Positions 8,085 to 16,571 of a DNA stretch of 64,000 nt are shown one piece after another. The stretch lies in NCBI GenBank assembly GCA_910583835.1, contig CAJTYM010000022.1, positions 1 through 64,000 on the forward strand, given 5' to 3'. Numbering within the stretch: the stretch's first letter is position 1; the number at the start of each line of letters is the position of its first letter. The stretch is from an uncultured Lachnospiraceae bacterium (GTDB taxonomy: Bacteria; Bacillota; Clostridia; Lachnospirales; Lachnospiraceae). A model generated the notes under the pieces. The model did no database searches and was not told the DNA's origin. It saw only the letters and a program-made list of their open reading frames with translations. Made by a program: the position numbers and the translations under genes.

Positions 8085-10823
8085 TTATTTTTTCACTTTC
8101 ACAGAAAGCGGCTTAGAATACGTTCCGTACACCGGCTTCTTGCCGTCCATCTTGTACGGACGGACTTTGACATAGCACTTTCCTTTTTTCACGCCCGATT
8201 TCACAACTTTACTGCCCGATGCCGCTTTGCTGATTTTTGCCGCTTTCTTATACCCTTTTGACTTGCTCTTCGAGGTATAAACCACATATCCCGAAGCGCC
8301 CTTTACCTTCTTCCAGGATACTTTTACCTTCCCTTTCTTCAGGGCTTTTACAGACACTTTCGGTCTTGCAAGCACGGTTATCTTTGCATATTTTCTGCTC
8401 AGCGCGCTGTCGGATACTTTGCCGTTTCCCTTTGCCGCTATCTTATAATAATAGGTCTTTCCTGCCTTGACGCTCTTGTCCGTATAAGATGTCGTCTTCG
8501 TTGAGCCAACTTTCTGATAACCGGAAGCTTCCTTTGCAGAACGGTAAACGTCATACTCCTGCGCACCGCTGACCTTCGCGAACGTCACCTTGGCATGGCA
8601 AGCCGTTGCCAGCTGTGACACACTCACTTTAGCCGTTTCCGGTAATTGGCTGGATGGTCCTTCTGGTTTCCCGGTATTGCCCGCGTTTCCAGAATTTTCT
8701 GAACCCCCGGTATTCCCCATATTACCAGAATTTCCGGAGTCTCCTGGCTTTCCGGTATTCCCTGGTCCCTCAGAATCACCTGAATTGCCAGGCTCTTTGG
8801 GCTTCACTGCCTCCACCTGGGGCTGCTTGGGCAATTGATATCCGGTTCCCAGGAAGAAGCTTGTATGCGCCGGCTGGTTGTAACCCACGTTCTGGGTGGC
8901 AATCTGCACACGGTACTGGGTATCATGCATCAAGGTGGCGATCCGGTACTCCGTGGGAAAATCCGTATGGTACAGCCTCAGGAAAGTGCCGTCCTGTGAC
9001 GGCCAGATAACCTCCTCCCGCCAGTCTCCCAGCAAATCTGCCGCCAGCGAGCTGTTGCCCTTCGTGCCGTTGATGTATGCAACATCGCGCGCTGTAAAGA
9101 CACGCCCCTTGCCATAGCCGTCAATCATGGTCCGTTCCATGACCTCCTGCTCCAAATCGCCGTCCCAGTAGATGGTGAAATTCTGCATCCATTTGGTGAT
9201 GGAACTCCAAGTGCCAATTGCTTCTCCCTTACTGTTCCACAAATCGTCCCCCAGAGAAGCGGAAAATTCTGCGCCCGGATTCTCCGCACTGAAATTGCCG
9301 GCAATCGCGCGCCCGGTATCGCTGTCCGCCGTATAGCGGAAAATAATCTCTCCATTCGATGCCTTGCGCAGCGCAGCGCCGTAGGGCTCATGTTCAAAAC
9401 AGCTGAATATCTCAAGCCCAGGGCTTTCAGGGTCAAAATCACCGACATGGATGGCATCGCCGTGTCCCAATTCATTGGAATACAGACCGCTTCCGTCATG
9501 GTCTATCGTGCAGGCGCCAAAGACAATCTCATCAAAACCATCTTCATCCACGTCTGCCACAGCCAGGTTATGGTTGCCCTGTCCGGCAAATTTCTCATTT
9601 CCCTCCTCTGCCGTATCAAAGAACCATCGTTTCTGGAACTTTTTGTTGACAATATCATAAGCCGTCATCCCGAAGTTCACGTAATATCCGCGGCTTACGA
9701 GGACGCTGGGCGTCCTGCCGTTTAAATAAGCCACCGCTGCCAGGTAACGCTCGCTGCGGTTGCCAAAATCATCCCCCCAGTAATCTTTATTGAGAACGCC
9801 CGGCGTGCCATGAATGCCGCGCCCCGGCTCATAATCAATTGTATCTAATGTTTTCCCGGTCTGTCCTTCAAACAAAGTCAGGTACTCCGGCCCCTCTAAA
9901 ATGACTCCAGCCGGGCTACGCCAATCTTTACCTGCCTGTCCGATAACATTTCCTTTGCCATCTATCGTTCCGTCTGCTGTCTTGCAGACCAGTTCCGCAT
10001 AGCCGTCCCCATCAAAATCATACACCAGAAATGGCGTATAATGTGCACCCGCACGGATATTGACGCCCAAATCAATGCGCCACAGCTTCGTGCCGTTCAT
10101 CTTATAGGCATCAAGATAGACATTTCCGCGGTAGCCATCCGCCATATTATCGCCCGAGTTGGAGGGCATCCATTTGAGGATTATCTCATACTCACCGTCT
10201 CCGTCCAAATCCCCGCAAGCCGCATCGTTGGGGGAATAATCGTATTCCTTGCCGTCCGGGGTCACTCCCGGGGCCGGCTTATCCAGAGGGATATCCAGAT
10301 AATTGTTCTCCCATACCGATATGGGCTTGCTCTGTTCTGTATCCACACCGCCTTGCAGCGTATGCAACACATAGCTCGACTTCACCGTACCGGAAGCATC
10401 CAGGTAATTCGTGCTTTCCTTAATCGGGTCTGTCGTAATCTTCTGTCCATCCCTGTACAGTTCAAATGAAGTATCCGTGCTATCCGTACCTAAAAACCGC
10501 CAGGACAGGTACACGCCGCCCCCTGTCTTAAACGCTACGATACCCCTGTCTAAAGCTTCCACCTGCCTCCTGTCTGCCTGTGCCTTGCTTTCCTCCCCAG
10601 TATTTGCTGTCCGCGCTGCACTGCCCTCATTGGCAGCTGCTGTCTCTGCCTGTCTTTCCTCCTGTGCATACGCTGTCTGCAGCCCTTGCAGCGATGTCAT
10701 GTTTCCCGCTGCAACTGCCGCACATAAAATACCTGCCACAACACGCCGGCCAAATTGCCGTCTGGCTTGCTTCCATAAGGAGGACCCGAGCAATGCTCCC
10801 TCCCTGTTTCCTCTTTTCTTCAT
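8085..10823 (-). CDS. Secreted rhamnogalacturonan lyase (PL11 type) with FN3-like C-terminus
   Basis: About 912 residues. A long basic signal peptide (hydrophobic core RRVVAGILCAAVAAGN, cleavage near AYAQ) leads to a catalytic beta-propeller with repeated calcium-binding loops (DLDGDGEYE, DFDGDGYAE, DVDEDGFDE) and the family's GGGVYLSWRFLGTD opening. The enzyme cleaves the rhamnogalacturonan I backbone of pectin by beta-elimination. A Gly/Asn/Ser/Pro linker (GNSGNMGNTGGSEN) precedes two FN3-like modules and a lysine-rich end. The start at 10823 has GGAAGGG upstream and 10859 has none. The same C-terminal modules occur in the SGNH protein at 34243. KDG catabolic genes lie at 55.7-57.4 kb. Confidence 0.92.
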   Translation of the reverse strand: MKKRGNREGALLGSSLWKQARRQFGRRVVAGILCAAVAAGNMTSLQGLQTAYAQEERQAETAAANEGSAARTANTGEESKAQADRRQVEALDRGIVAFKTGGGVYLSWRFLGTDSTDTSFELYRDGQKITTDPIKESTNYLDASGTVKSSYVLHTLQGGVDTEQSKPISVWENNYLDIPLDKPAPGVTPDGKEYDYSPNDAACGDLDGDGEYEIILKWMPSNSGDNMADGYRGNVYLDAYKMNGTKLWRIDLGVNIRAGAHYTPFLVYDFDGDGYAELVCKTADGTIDGKGNVIGQAGKDWRSPAGVILEGPEYLTLFEGQTGKTLDTIDYEPGRGIHGTPGVLNKDYWGDDFGNRSERYLAAVAYLNGRTPSVLVSRGYYVNFGMTAYDIVNKKFQKRWFFDTAEEGNEKFAGQGNHNLAVADVDEDGFDEIVFGACTIDHDGSGLYSNELGHGDAIHVGDFDPESPGLEIFSCFEHEPYGAALRKASNGEIIFRYTADSDTGRAIAGNFSAENPGAEFSASLGDDLWNSKGEAIGTWSSITKWMQNFTIYWDGDLEQEVMERTMIDGYGKGRVFTARDVAYINGTKGNSSLAADLLGDWREEVIWPSQDGTFLRLYHTDFPTEYRIATLMHDTQYRVQIATQNVGYNQPAHTSFFLGTGYQLPKQPQVEAVKPKEPGNSGDSEGPGNTGKPGDSGNSGNMGNTGGSENSGNAGNTGKPEGPSSQLPETAKVSVSQLATACHAKVTFAKVSGAQEYDVYRSAKEASGYQKVGSTKTTSYTDKSVKAGKTYYYKIAAKGNGKVSDSALSRKYAKITVLARPKVSVKALKKGKVKVSWKKVKGASGYVVYTSKSKSKGYKKAAKISKAASGSKVVKSGVKKGKCYVKVRPYKMDGKKPVYGTYSKPLSVKVKK

Positions 10824-10915
10824 TCTAAATCGCACCCTTCCAAAATATTTTTCTTCCATTATAAACCAAATGTGGTTTTTATTCTACATTCTTTTTTAAG
10901 AAGTTCATCTAACAC

Positions 10916-10944
10916 TTGACTTTAATATGCTAACTTGTTAGTAT
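10916..10944 (+). promoter_or_regulatory. Promoter with overlapping palindromic operator
   Basis: TTGACT (10916-10921), a 17-base spacer and TAGTAT (10939-10944) form a sigma-A promoter for the ABC operon. The palindrome CTAAC-TT-GTTAG (10930-10941) spans the spacer and the -10 box, a position typical of a repressor operator. The half-sites match those at the feo promoter (GTTAG/CTAAC) but in everted order. Confidence 0.65.
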
Positions 10945-11026
10945 ATTGGCGTAGCTTAAAATAAGGAGAAAGCGTAAGATTCATGCTTTTCCGAATATTA
11001 TTAAACGAAAGGGAGATTTATCCATT

Positions 11027-11830
11027 ATGAAAAAGATACTTGTACTTATGTTAACCGTAATCATGGCATTGTCACTGGCTGCCTGTGGCAAATCAGACAA
11101 AGACGCAGCTGCTAGCGCCAAGGACAGCGACCTTGCCTATGTGAAAGACAAAGGCACTTTGGTCATCGGCATCACCGATTTTGAGCCGATGGATTACAAA
11201 GATGACGGCGGTGAGTGGATTGGATTTGACGCAGACATGGCAAAAGCATTTGCCGAAAGCCTTGGCGTAACTGCCGAATTCGTAGAGATTGACTGGGATA
11301 ACAAGATTATGGAATTAGATGGCAAGACCATCGACTGTGTGTGGAACGGCATGACGCTCACCGATGAGGTGACAAGTTCTATGGAATGTTCCAAAGCATA
11401 TTGCAACAATGCGCAGATTGTCATCGTACCCAAGGACAAGGCAGACCAGTACCAGGATACTGACAGCCTGTCGGACCTGACGTTCGCCGTAGAGGCAGGA
11501 AGCGCTGGCGAAGAGCAGGTATCCGCACTTGACCTTAATTACACAGCCGTAAAGGCACAGGCGGACGCCCTGATGGAAGTCGCAGCCGGAACCTCCGATG
11601 CTGCCGTTATCGATTCCCTGATGGCTGCCGCTATGGTAGGCGAGGGAACCAGCTACGCAGACCTCACTTACACAATCGGGCTGAACAACGAAGAGTACGG
11701 CGTTGGCTTCCGCAAAGGTTCTGACTTAGCCAATGCGCTGAACGACTTCTTCGCCTCCAGCTATAAGGACGGAAGCATGACCGAATGTGCGGAAAAATAC
11801 GGCGTACAGGCTGCCATTATTGAGCAGTAA
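11027..11830 (+). CDS. Polar amino-acid ABC transporter, substrate-binding lipoprotein
   Basis: 267 residues. A lipoprotein signal ends in the lipobox LAAC (Cys20). The mature part is a family 3 solute-binding protein (KGTLVIGITDFEPMDYKDD, GFDADMAKAFAESLGV, DCVWNGMTLT, then EEYGVGFRKGSDLANALNDF). It captures an amino acid outside the membrane and delivers it to the permease encoded next. The substrate (for example glutamine, cystine or another polar residue) cannot be fixed from sequence. AAAGGGAG lies 11 bases before the ATG. Confidence 0.93.
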   Translation: MKKILVLMLTVIMALSLAACGKSDKDAAASAKDSDLAYVKDKGTLVIGITDFEPMDYKDDGGEWIGFDADMAKAFAESLGVTAEFVEIDWDNKIMELDGKTIDCVWNGMTLTDEVTSSMECSKAYCNNAQIVIVPKDKADQYQDTDSLSDLTFAVEAGSAGEEQVSALDLNYTAVKAQADALMEVAAGTSDAAVIDSLMAAAMVGEGTSYADLTYTIGLNNEEYGVGFRKGSDLANALNDFFASSYKDGSMTECAEKYGVQAAIIEQ

Positions 11831-11907
11831 GGCTAATGCAACATCAAGATGGCAGCCATTACCATTGCACTGGCTGAACATCATAGCAAAAGAAGGCAGG
11901 AACACTT

Positions 11908-12594
11908 ATGGAACAGATTCTTGAACAACTTCCAATCGTCCTCAAAGCCTTGAACATTGGCTTTCTGCAGACGTTAAAACTTTTCTTTGTCACGCTCATC
12001 GGCGCGTTTCCGCTGGGACTGATTATCGCCTTCGGCTCCATGTCCCGCTTTAAGCCGCTGAGTTACTTTACGAAATTCGTTGTCTGGATTATCAGGGGAA
12101 CGCCCCTGATGATTCAGCTTTTGATTATTTATTATTTTCCCGGGCTGGTATTACATAACCCCATCTGGGGCGGCGGCGAGACCGGGCGTTTTCTTGCCGC
12201 CTCCGTCTCGTTCATATTGAATTACGCCTGTTATTTCTCTGAAATTTACCGCGGCGGCATCCAGGGCGTGCCCATTGGGCAGGAGGAAGCCGGGCTGGTG
12301 CTGGGCATGACGAAAGGGCAGATTTTCCTGCGCATCACGCTGCTGCAGATGATTAAGCGCATCGTCCCGCCCATGTCCAACGAGATTATTACGCTCGTCA
12401 AAGACACTTCCCTGGCGCGCATCATTGCCCTGCAGGAAATCATCTGGGCAGGACAGGCGTTCATGAAAGGCTCGCAGGGTATCTCCGGCGCAATTTGGCC
12501 GATGTTTTTCACGGCAATTTATTATCTGCTGTGGAATGGCATCCTCACAGTCCTCCTTGGACGATTAGAGAAGAAACTGGACTATTTTAAGTAA
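11908..12594 (+). CDS. Polar amino-acid ABC transporter, permease
   Basis: 228 residues with about five membrane segments and the His/Glu/Gln family EAA loop (QEEAGLVLGMTKGQIFLRITLLQ near residue 130). The typical opening LKALNIGFLQTLKLFFVTLIG is present. It forms the membrane channel with itself and couples to the ATPase encoded 15 bases downstream. Confidence 0.93.
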   Translation: MEQILEQLPIVLKALNIGFLQTLKLFFVTLIGAFPLGLIIAFGSMSRFKPLSYFTKFVVWIIRGTPLMIQLLIIYYFPGLVLHNPIWGGGETGRFLAASVSFILNYACYFSEIYRGGIQGVPIGQEEAGLVLGMTKGQIFLRITLLQMIKRIVPPMSNEIITLVKDTSLARIIALQEIIWAGQAFMKGSQGISGAIWPMFFTAIYYLLWNGILTVLLGRLEKKLDYFK

Positions 12595-12609
12595 GGGAGG
12601 GAAACTGAC

Positions 12610-13395
12610 ATGCCTATATTAGAAGTAGAACATATCCGCAAATATTTTGACCGCACGGAGGTTTTGAAGGACATCAGCTTTTCCCTGGAAAAAGGACAGG
12701 TTGTCTCCATCATCGGTTCTTCCGGCAGCGGCAAGACCACCTTGCTGCGGTGTCTGAATTTCCTGGAGCGTCCCGACAAAGGCAAAATCCGCGTTAACGG
12801 CGAGACCTTATTTGACGCCGAGGACCCCAAAACCCAGCAGGAATCGGAAATCCGCAAAAAACGGCTGCATTTCGGTCTGGTCTTCCAGTCCTTCAACCTC
12901 TTTCCGCAGTATACGGCGCTGCAGAATGTGATGCTGGCGAAAGAACTGCTGGCGAAAGAGCAGCCCGACTATAAGGCCAAACGGCGGCAAATCCATGAGG
13001 AAATTGAAACTCAGGCAAAAGCATTGTTAGAGCAGATGGGCCTGAGCGAGCGCATGGCAAATTATCCGCACCAGCTGTCCGGCGGGCAATGCCAGCGTGT
13101 GGCAATTGCGCGGGCATTGGCGCTGCAGCCGGACATCCTCTGTTTCGATGAGCCGACTTCCGCCCTTGACCCGGAACTGACCGGCGAAGTCCTCAAGGTC
13201 ATGAAAGAACTTGCCGAGCAGAACACCACCATGGTCATCGTTACCCACGAGATGGCGTTTGCCCGCGATGTGGCAAACCATGTCATCTTCATGGATGACG
13301 GACATATCCTCGAACAGGGAGACCCCATTGAGGTGTTTGAGCATCCCCGGGAAGAACGTACCAGACAGTTCCTGGCGAGGTTTACACAGGGATAA
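12610..13395 (+). CDS. Polar amino-acid ABC transporter, ATP-binding protein
   Basis: 261 residues with all ABC motifs: Walker A GSSGSGKTT (near residue 38), Q-loop VFQSFNLFP, signature LSGGQCQRVAIARAL, Walker B ILCFDEPTSALDPE and the switch His in VIVTHEM. The usual LSGGQQQR reads LSGGQCQR here. It powers uptake through the preceding permease. AGGGAGG sits before the ATG. Confidence 0.95.
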   Translation: MPILEVEHIRKYFDRTEVLKDISFSLEKGQVVSIIGSSGSGKTTLLRCLNFLERPDKGKIRVNGETLFDAEDPKTQQESEIRKKRLHFGLVFQSFNLFPQYTALQNVMLAKELLAKEQPDYKAKRRQIHEEIETQAKALLEQMGLSERMANYPHQLSGGQCQRVAIARALALQPDILCFDEPTSALDPELTGEVLKVMKELAEQNTTMVIVTHEMAFARDVANHVIFMDDGHILEQGDPIEVFEHPREERTRQFLARFTQG

Positions 13396-13442
13396 GCTAT
13401 CCTGCGTGAATATAGCAAAGATTTAATTTTCATTGTACAATG

Positions 13443-13482
13443 AGGTCCGCTGCCGTTTGCCGGCAAGCAGACCTCCCTTTTT
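13443..13482 (+). terminator. Terminator of the amino-acid ABC operon
   Basis: AGGTCCGCT.../...AGCAGACCT forms an imperfect GC-rich hairpin followed by CCCTTTTT. It lies about 50 bases after the ATPase stop and faces the convergent TPR gene. Confidence 0.75.
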
Positions 13483-13493
13483 AAATCTTCATT

Positions 13494-15233
13494 CTATTTT
13501 TTCATCTTTTCCTCTAGCCAGGTGGCAAAATCACCGTTAGATTTCCAATCCTGATACGTGAATTCCATGTTTTCATACGCTATCTCAGTATATGGATGCT
13601 CTTTCCCAAGAACAGTCTGAAAAATCTTGTATGCTTTTAGATAATAGTTCAGTGCAAGTTCATACTTTTCCTGACTTTCATACACTCCTGCCAGGTTGTT
13701 ATAAGCCAGAGCTGTACTGGGATGACCATCTCCCAATACCTTTTTGTTTATCCTTAAACTCTTTTGATATGGGTTTTCTGCTTCCTCATACCTTCCCTGT
13801 TCTTCATATAAACCTGCTAAATTAAAATAGCCTGCAGCAGTATCGGGATGCTCCGTTCCTAACGTCTTTTGCTTTATCTGAAGACTTTTCTCATATAATG
13901 CTTCTGCTTCCTGAAATCTTCTCTGCTTTTTATACAACTCTGCCAGATTATTATAATTTGCGGCTGTATCGGGATGCCCTTCTCCCAACATCTTTTCATT
14001 TATCTGCAGACTCTTTAAATAGTATTTTTCTGCTTCCGTATATCTTTCCTGTCTATAATATAACCCAGCCAGATTATTATAACTTGCAGCTGTATCGGGA
14101 TGACATTTTCCCCATGTCTTTTCACAGAAGCGTAGATCCTTTTTTAACATTTTTTCTGCTTCCTGATATTCCCCTCGACTCTCATACACCTGCCCTAAAT
14201 TATGATAAACACCGGCAATGTATGCATGTTCATCGCCCAAAACTCTTTCCAGTATTCGCAAACTCTTTTTTAATAATTGTTCCGCTTCTCTGCTTCTCCC
14301 TTGCTTATCATACAACTTCGCCAGATTATTATAAATTATAGCTGTATCTGGATGATTGATTCCCAATATCTTTTTACTTATCTGCAAACACTTTACAAAT
14401 ATTACTTCCGCTTCCCTATATTTCCCCTGGTTTTCATACACCGCTGCCAATCCATTATAGCTCGTAAGCGTATCTGGATGCTCTTCTCCCAACACCCTTT
14501 CTTTTATCCACAAACCTTTTTTATACAGTTCTTCCGCTTGCTGATATTTTCCCTGGCTTTCATACACCCTTGCCAATTCATAGTCAATCTGTGCCAGCTC
14601 CAGATGTTCCTCTCCCAGCAGTTTCTGTTTGATTTGACGCGCCTGCAGCAAGAGCCTCCTACTCTCCTCATACTGCGCTCTCTCACACTCATCCTTCGCC
14701 TGTTCTATCAGCGCATAGGCTTCTGCCATCTTCTGTCTTGCGTCCTCTGCGCCCCACCCACATTCTTCTATGAAGTTATCCTTTACCATGGGCAATTGCT
14801 GCTCTGTCTCCTGCTGATAGCCGTGAAATGTAATCCGCAGCTTGAGAAAGGAGTAGAAATCATACGCCCCCCGCGCCAACTGGTTATCCGCATAGGGCGT
14901 AACCAAAAAGATAAGGTTCCTGCCCAAGGCTTCCAGCATATCCCGGCTGAAATTCAGACGTTTGATGCTCTCCCCATCCTGCAGCGCGAGATGGAAATTT
15001 ACCACCAGGAACACCCTCGTCTCTGGAAATTGTTCAACCCACTCCTGCAGCTGCCGAACTGCATAAGCGCCGGGATGACGTCTGTAATCATAGATTTCCA
15101 CTGCCCCCTGCCTGTAAATCTCCATAATTTCCTGCTGTATCTCTTCTTCCGCTATCACTAAGAACAGACCTTGCTCGGATTTATTGATAATCCAGCCCAA
15201 GGTCCGGTAACTTTCCTGATTACTGTCCGTCAT
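13494..15233 (-). CDS. TPR-repeat protein with N-terminal effector-like domain
   Basis: 579 residues. The first 150 or so form a compact domain (LGWIINKSEQGLFLVIAEE, VFLVVNFHLA, NLIFLVTPYADNQLAR, AYDFYSFLKLRITF) like that at the front of some bacterial NTPase-associated TPR proteins; its activity is unknown to me. A charged helical stretch follows. From about residue 207 to 542 there are eight 42-residue kinesin-light-chain-type TPRs of the form HPDTA..YNNLA.LY..QG.Y.EAE..Y.KSL.I...LG, then a part repeat. Its start overlaps the AAA ATPase stop by 14 bases, so the two are translationally coupled and probably act together. Confidence 0.85.
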   Translation of the reverse strand: MTDSNQESYRTLGWIINKSEQGLFLVIAEEEIQQEIMEIYRQGAVEIYDYRRHPGAYAVRQLQEWVEQFPETRVFLVVNFHLALQDGESIKRLNFSRDMLEALGRNLIFLVTPYADNQLARGAYDFYSFLKLRITFHGYQQETEQQLPMVKDNFIEECGWGAEDARQKMAEAYALIEQAKDECERAQYEESRRLLLQARQIKQKLLGEEHLELAQIDYELARVYESQGKYQQAEELYKKGLWIKERVLGEEHPDTLTSYNGLAAVYENQGKYREAEVIFVKCLQISKKILGINHPDTAIIYNNLAKLYDKQGRSREAEQLLKKSLRILERVLGDEHAYIAGVYHNLGQVYESRGEYQEAEKMLKKDLRFCEKTWGKCHPDTAASYNNLAGLYYRQERYTEAEKYYLKSLQINEKMLGEGHPDTAANYNNLAELYKKQRRFQEAEALYEKSLQIKQKTLGTEHPDTAAGYFNLAGLYEEQGRYEEAENPYQKSLRINKKVLGDGHPSTALAYNNLAGVYESQEKYELALNYYLKAYKIFQTVLGKEHPYTEIAYENMEFTYQDWKSNGDFATWLEEKMKK

Positions 15234-16533
15234 CTCCCATCAGCCCCTGTCCTTTCAAAAATTCCACCACCAGCGGATGGACATTATGCCACCGCTTGCC
15301 ATTGTATTCCAGCACGACCGTTGCCTGCAGCATGTTCAGCAGTTGTTCTTTATCCTCTATCTGCTCCCTATTCCCCTGAATGATATTCAATAAGAACGGA
15401 TAATCCTTCTGCTCAATGCGCCTGGTGAGGGAGGTCTTCTCCTCCTCCAAGGCATAATCCGCATCCTCCATATCAATGCTCGCACTGTCCCTGCGCTCTG
15501 CCCTCTTGGCAGCGGCATTGATGACGCGGAACAAATCCCGCAGCGAACCTCCGGTGTACTGAATCAGCTTATCCAGGACGCCTGCTTCAAACAACGCCAA
15601 ATCCGCACGTTTCTCCACAATTTCACGGATGACGTCAATTCCCTCATCAAACCGCTGCCCATCTATTTTCTCAATCTTAATCATCGGCAGCGTCTTGGTG
15701 ATAAAGTAACTCTCCATCGCCGAAAATTTCGTATCATAGGAAAGCGCAATCGGAAACGTATAAATGACCGGAAACATCATGCCGGAAAGGACTGCCGCAT
15801 AATTATAAAATACTTTCCAGGCGTCCTCCGGGTTCAGCCTGTCTAAATCTTCAAAAATGACAATCGGGCGCTTCCCGCCTGTTTTGTCCGTGATTTTGTC
15901 CGCCACAGTTCCCAATATCCGAATCCACTCGCTGGAACGGATTCTGATTTTTCTGCGGTATTCCTGCCGGGTCTCCTCGTTATATTTCAAGTCCGTCTTT
16001 ATTTTGACAAAGATACTTAAAACGCTTGCCAAAGACCATTTCACGCCCGCGGAAGCCTCCCCTTCCAGGGAACTCTCCTCCACTTCCTGAGACGTCACGG
16101 TCTCCGTCCCTTCCGTCCAGAAATCCTCAATCTCCTCAAGCACCCGCTTTTCCATCACACAGCCCATCTCGTCGGCAATCTGCAGCAAGGCCTCGCCCAT
16201 CAGGATGAACAAGTCAGAATGAACAATGTTCTGCAGATCCAAATCCCTGCTGCAGTGGATAATCTTCACCGGATAGCCCTTCCCCTGCAGCCGCTCTGCC
16301 ATCCGGTTCAGTTCTGTGCTCTTACCGCAGCCCCTGTGCCCTAACAGCAGACAGGCATTGCTTCCTTCCGGCAGCCGGCAGATGTCAAAGATATCCTCTA
16401 TCGGAGAAATGTATGGATCGCTGGTACGGTACTGCATGGTATCCCCACAGTAGAACTCTTCCATCTGGCTCTCTTTCAGGGGCGCCGGCGAAAAAACGTT
16501 AAATATTTCCGAAACTTGATTTACCTTTCTCAT
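15220..16533 (-). CDS. AAA/P-loop ATPase paired with the TPR protein
   Basis: 437 residues. Walker A GHRGCGKST is near residue 64, Walker B IVIFEDLDRLNPEDAW near 225, and an Orc/Cdc6- or KAP-like lid (YTGGSLRDLFRVINAAAKRA) lies near 330. The end resembles a winged-helix domain (LLNMLQATVVLEYNGKRWHNVHPLVVEFL). The build fits an Orc1/Cdc6- or STAND-like signal-transducing NTPase rather than a chaperone. AAGGAG lies seven bases before the ATG. Overlap with the TPR gene suggests a two-component ATPase/effector unit. Confidence 0.82.
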   Translation of the reverse strand: MRKVNQVSEIFNVFSPAPLKESQMEEFYCGDTMQYRTSDPYISPIEDIFDICRLPEGSNACLLLGHRGCGKSTELNRMAERLQGKGYPVKIIHCSRDLDLQNIVHSDLFILMGEALLQIADEMGCVMEKRVLEEIEDFWTEGTETVTSQEVEESSLEGEASAGVKWSLASVLSIFVKIKTDLKYNEETRQEYRRKIRIRSSEWIRILGTVADKITDKTGGKRPIVIFEDLDRLNPEDAWKVFYNYAAVLSGMMFPVIYTFPIALSYDTKFSAMESYFITKTLPMIKIEKIDGQRFDEGIDVIREIVEKRADLALFEAGVLDKLIQYTGGSLRDLFRVINAAAKRAERRDSASIDMEDADYALEEEKTSLTRRIEQKDYPFLLNIIQGNREQIEDKEQLLNMLQATVVLEYNGKRWHNVHPLVVEFLKGQGLMGDDGQ

Positions 16534-16571
16534 CGAATAACTCCTTCTTGCCTGATATTCACAGATACTGC

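Noticed and set aside
14277..15161. Long antisense frame (294 codons) across the TPR gene
   Set aside because: It is a reflection of the repetitive coding strand; the opposite strand has clear TPRs.
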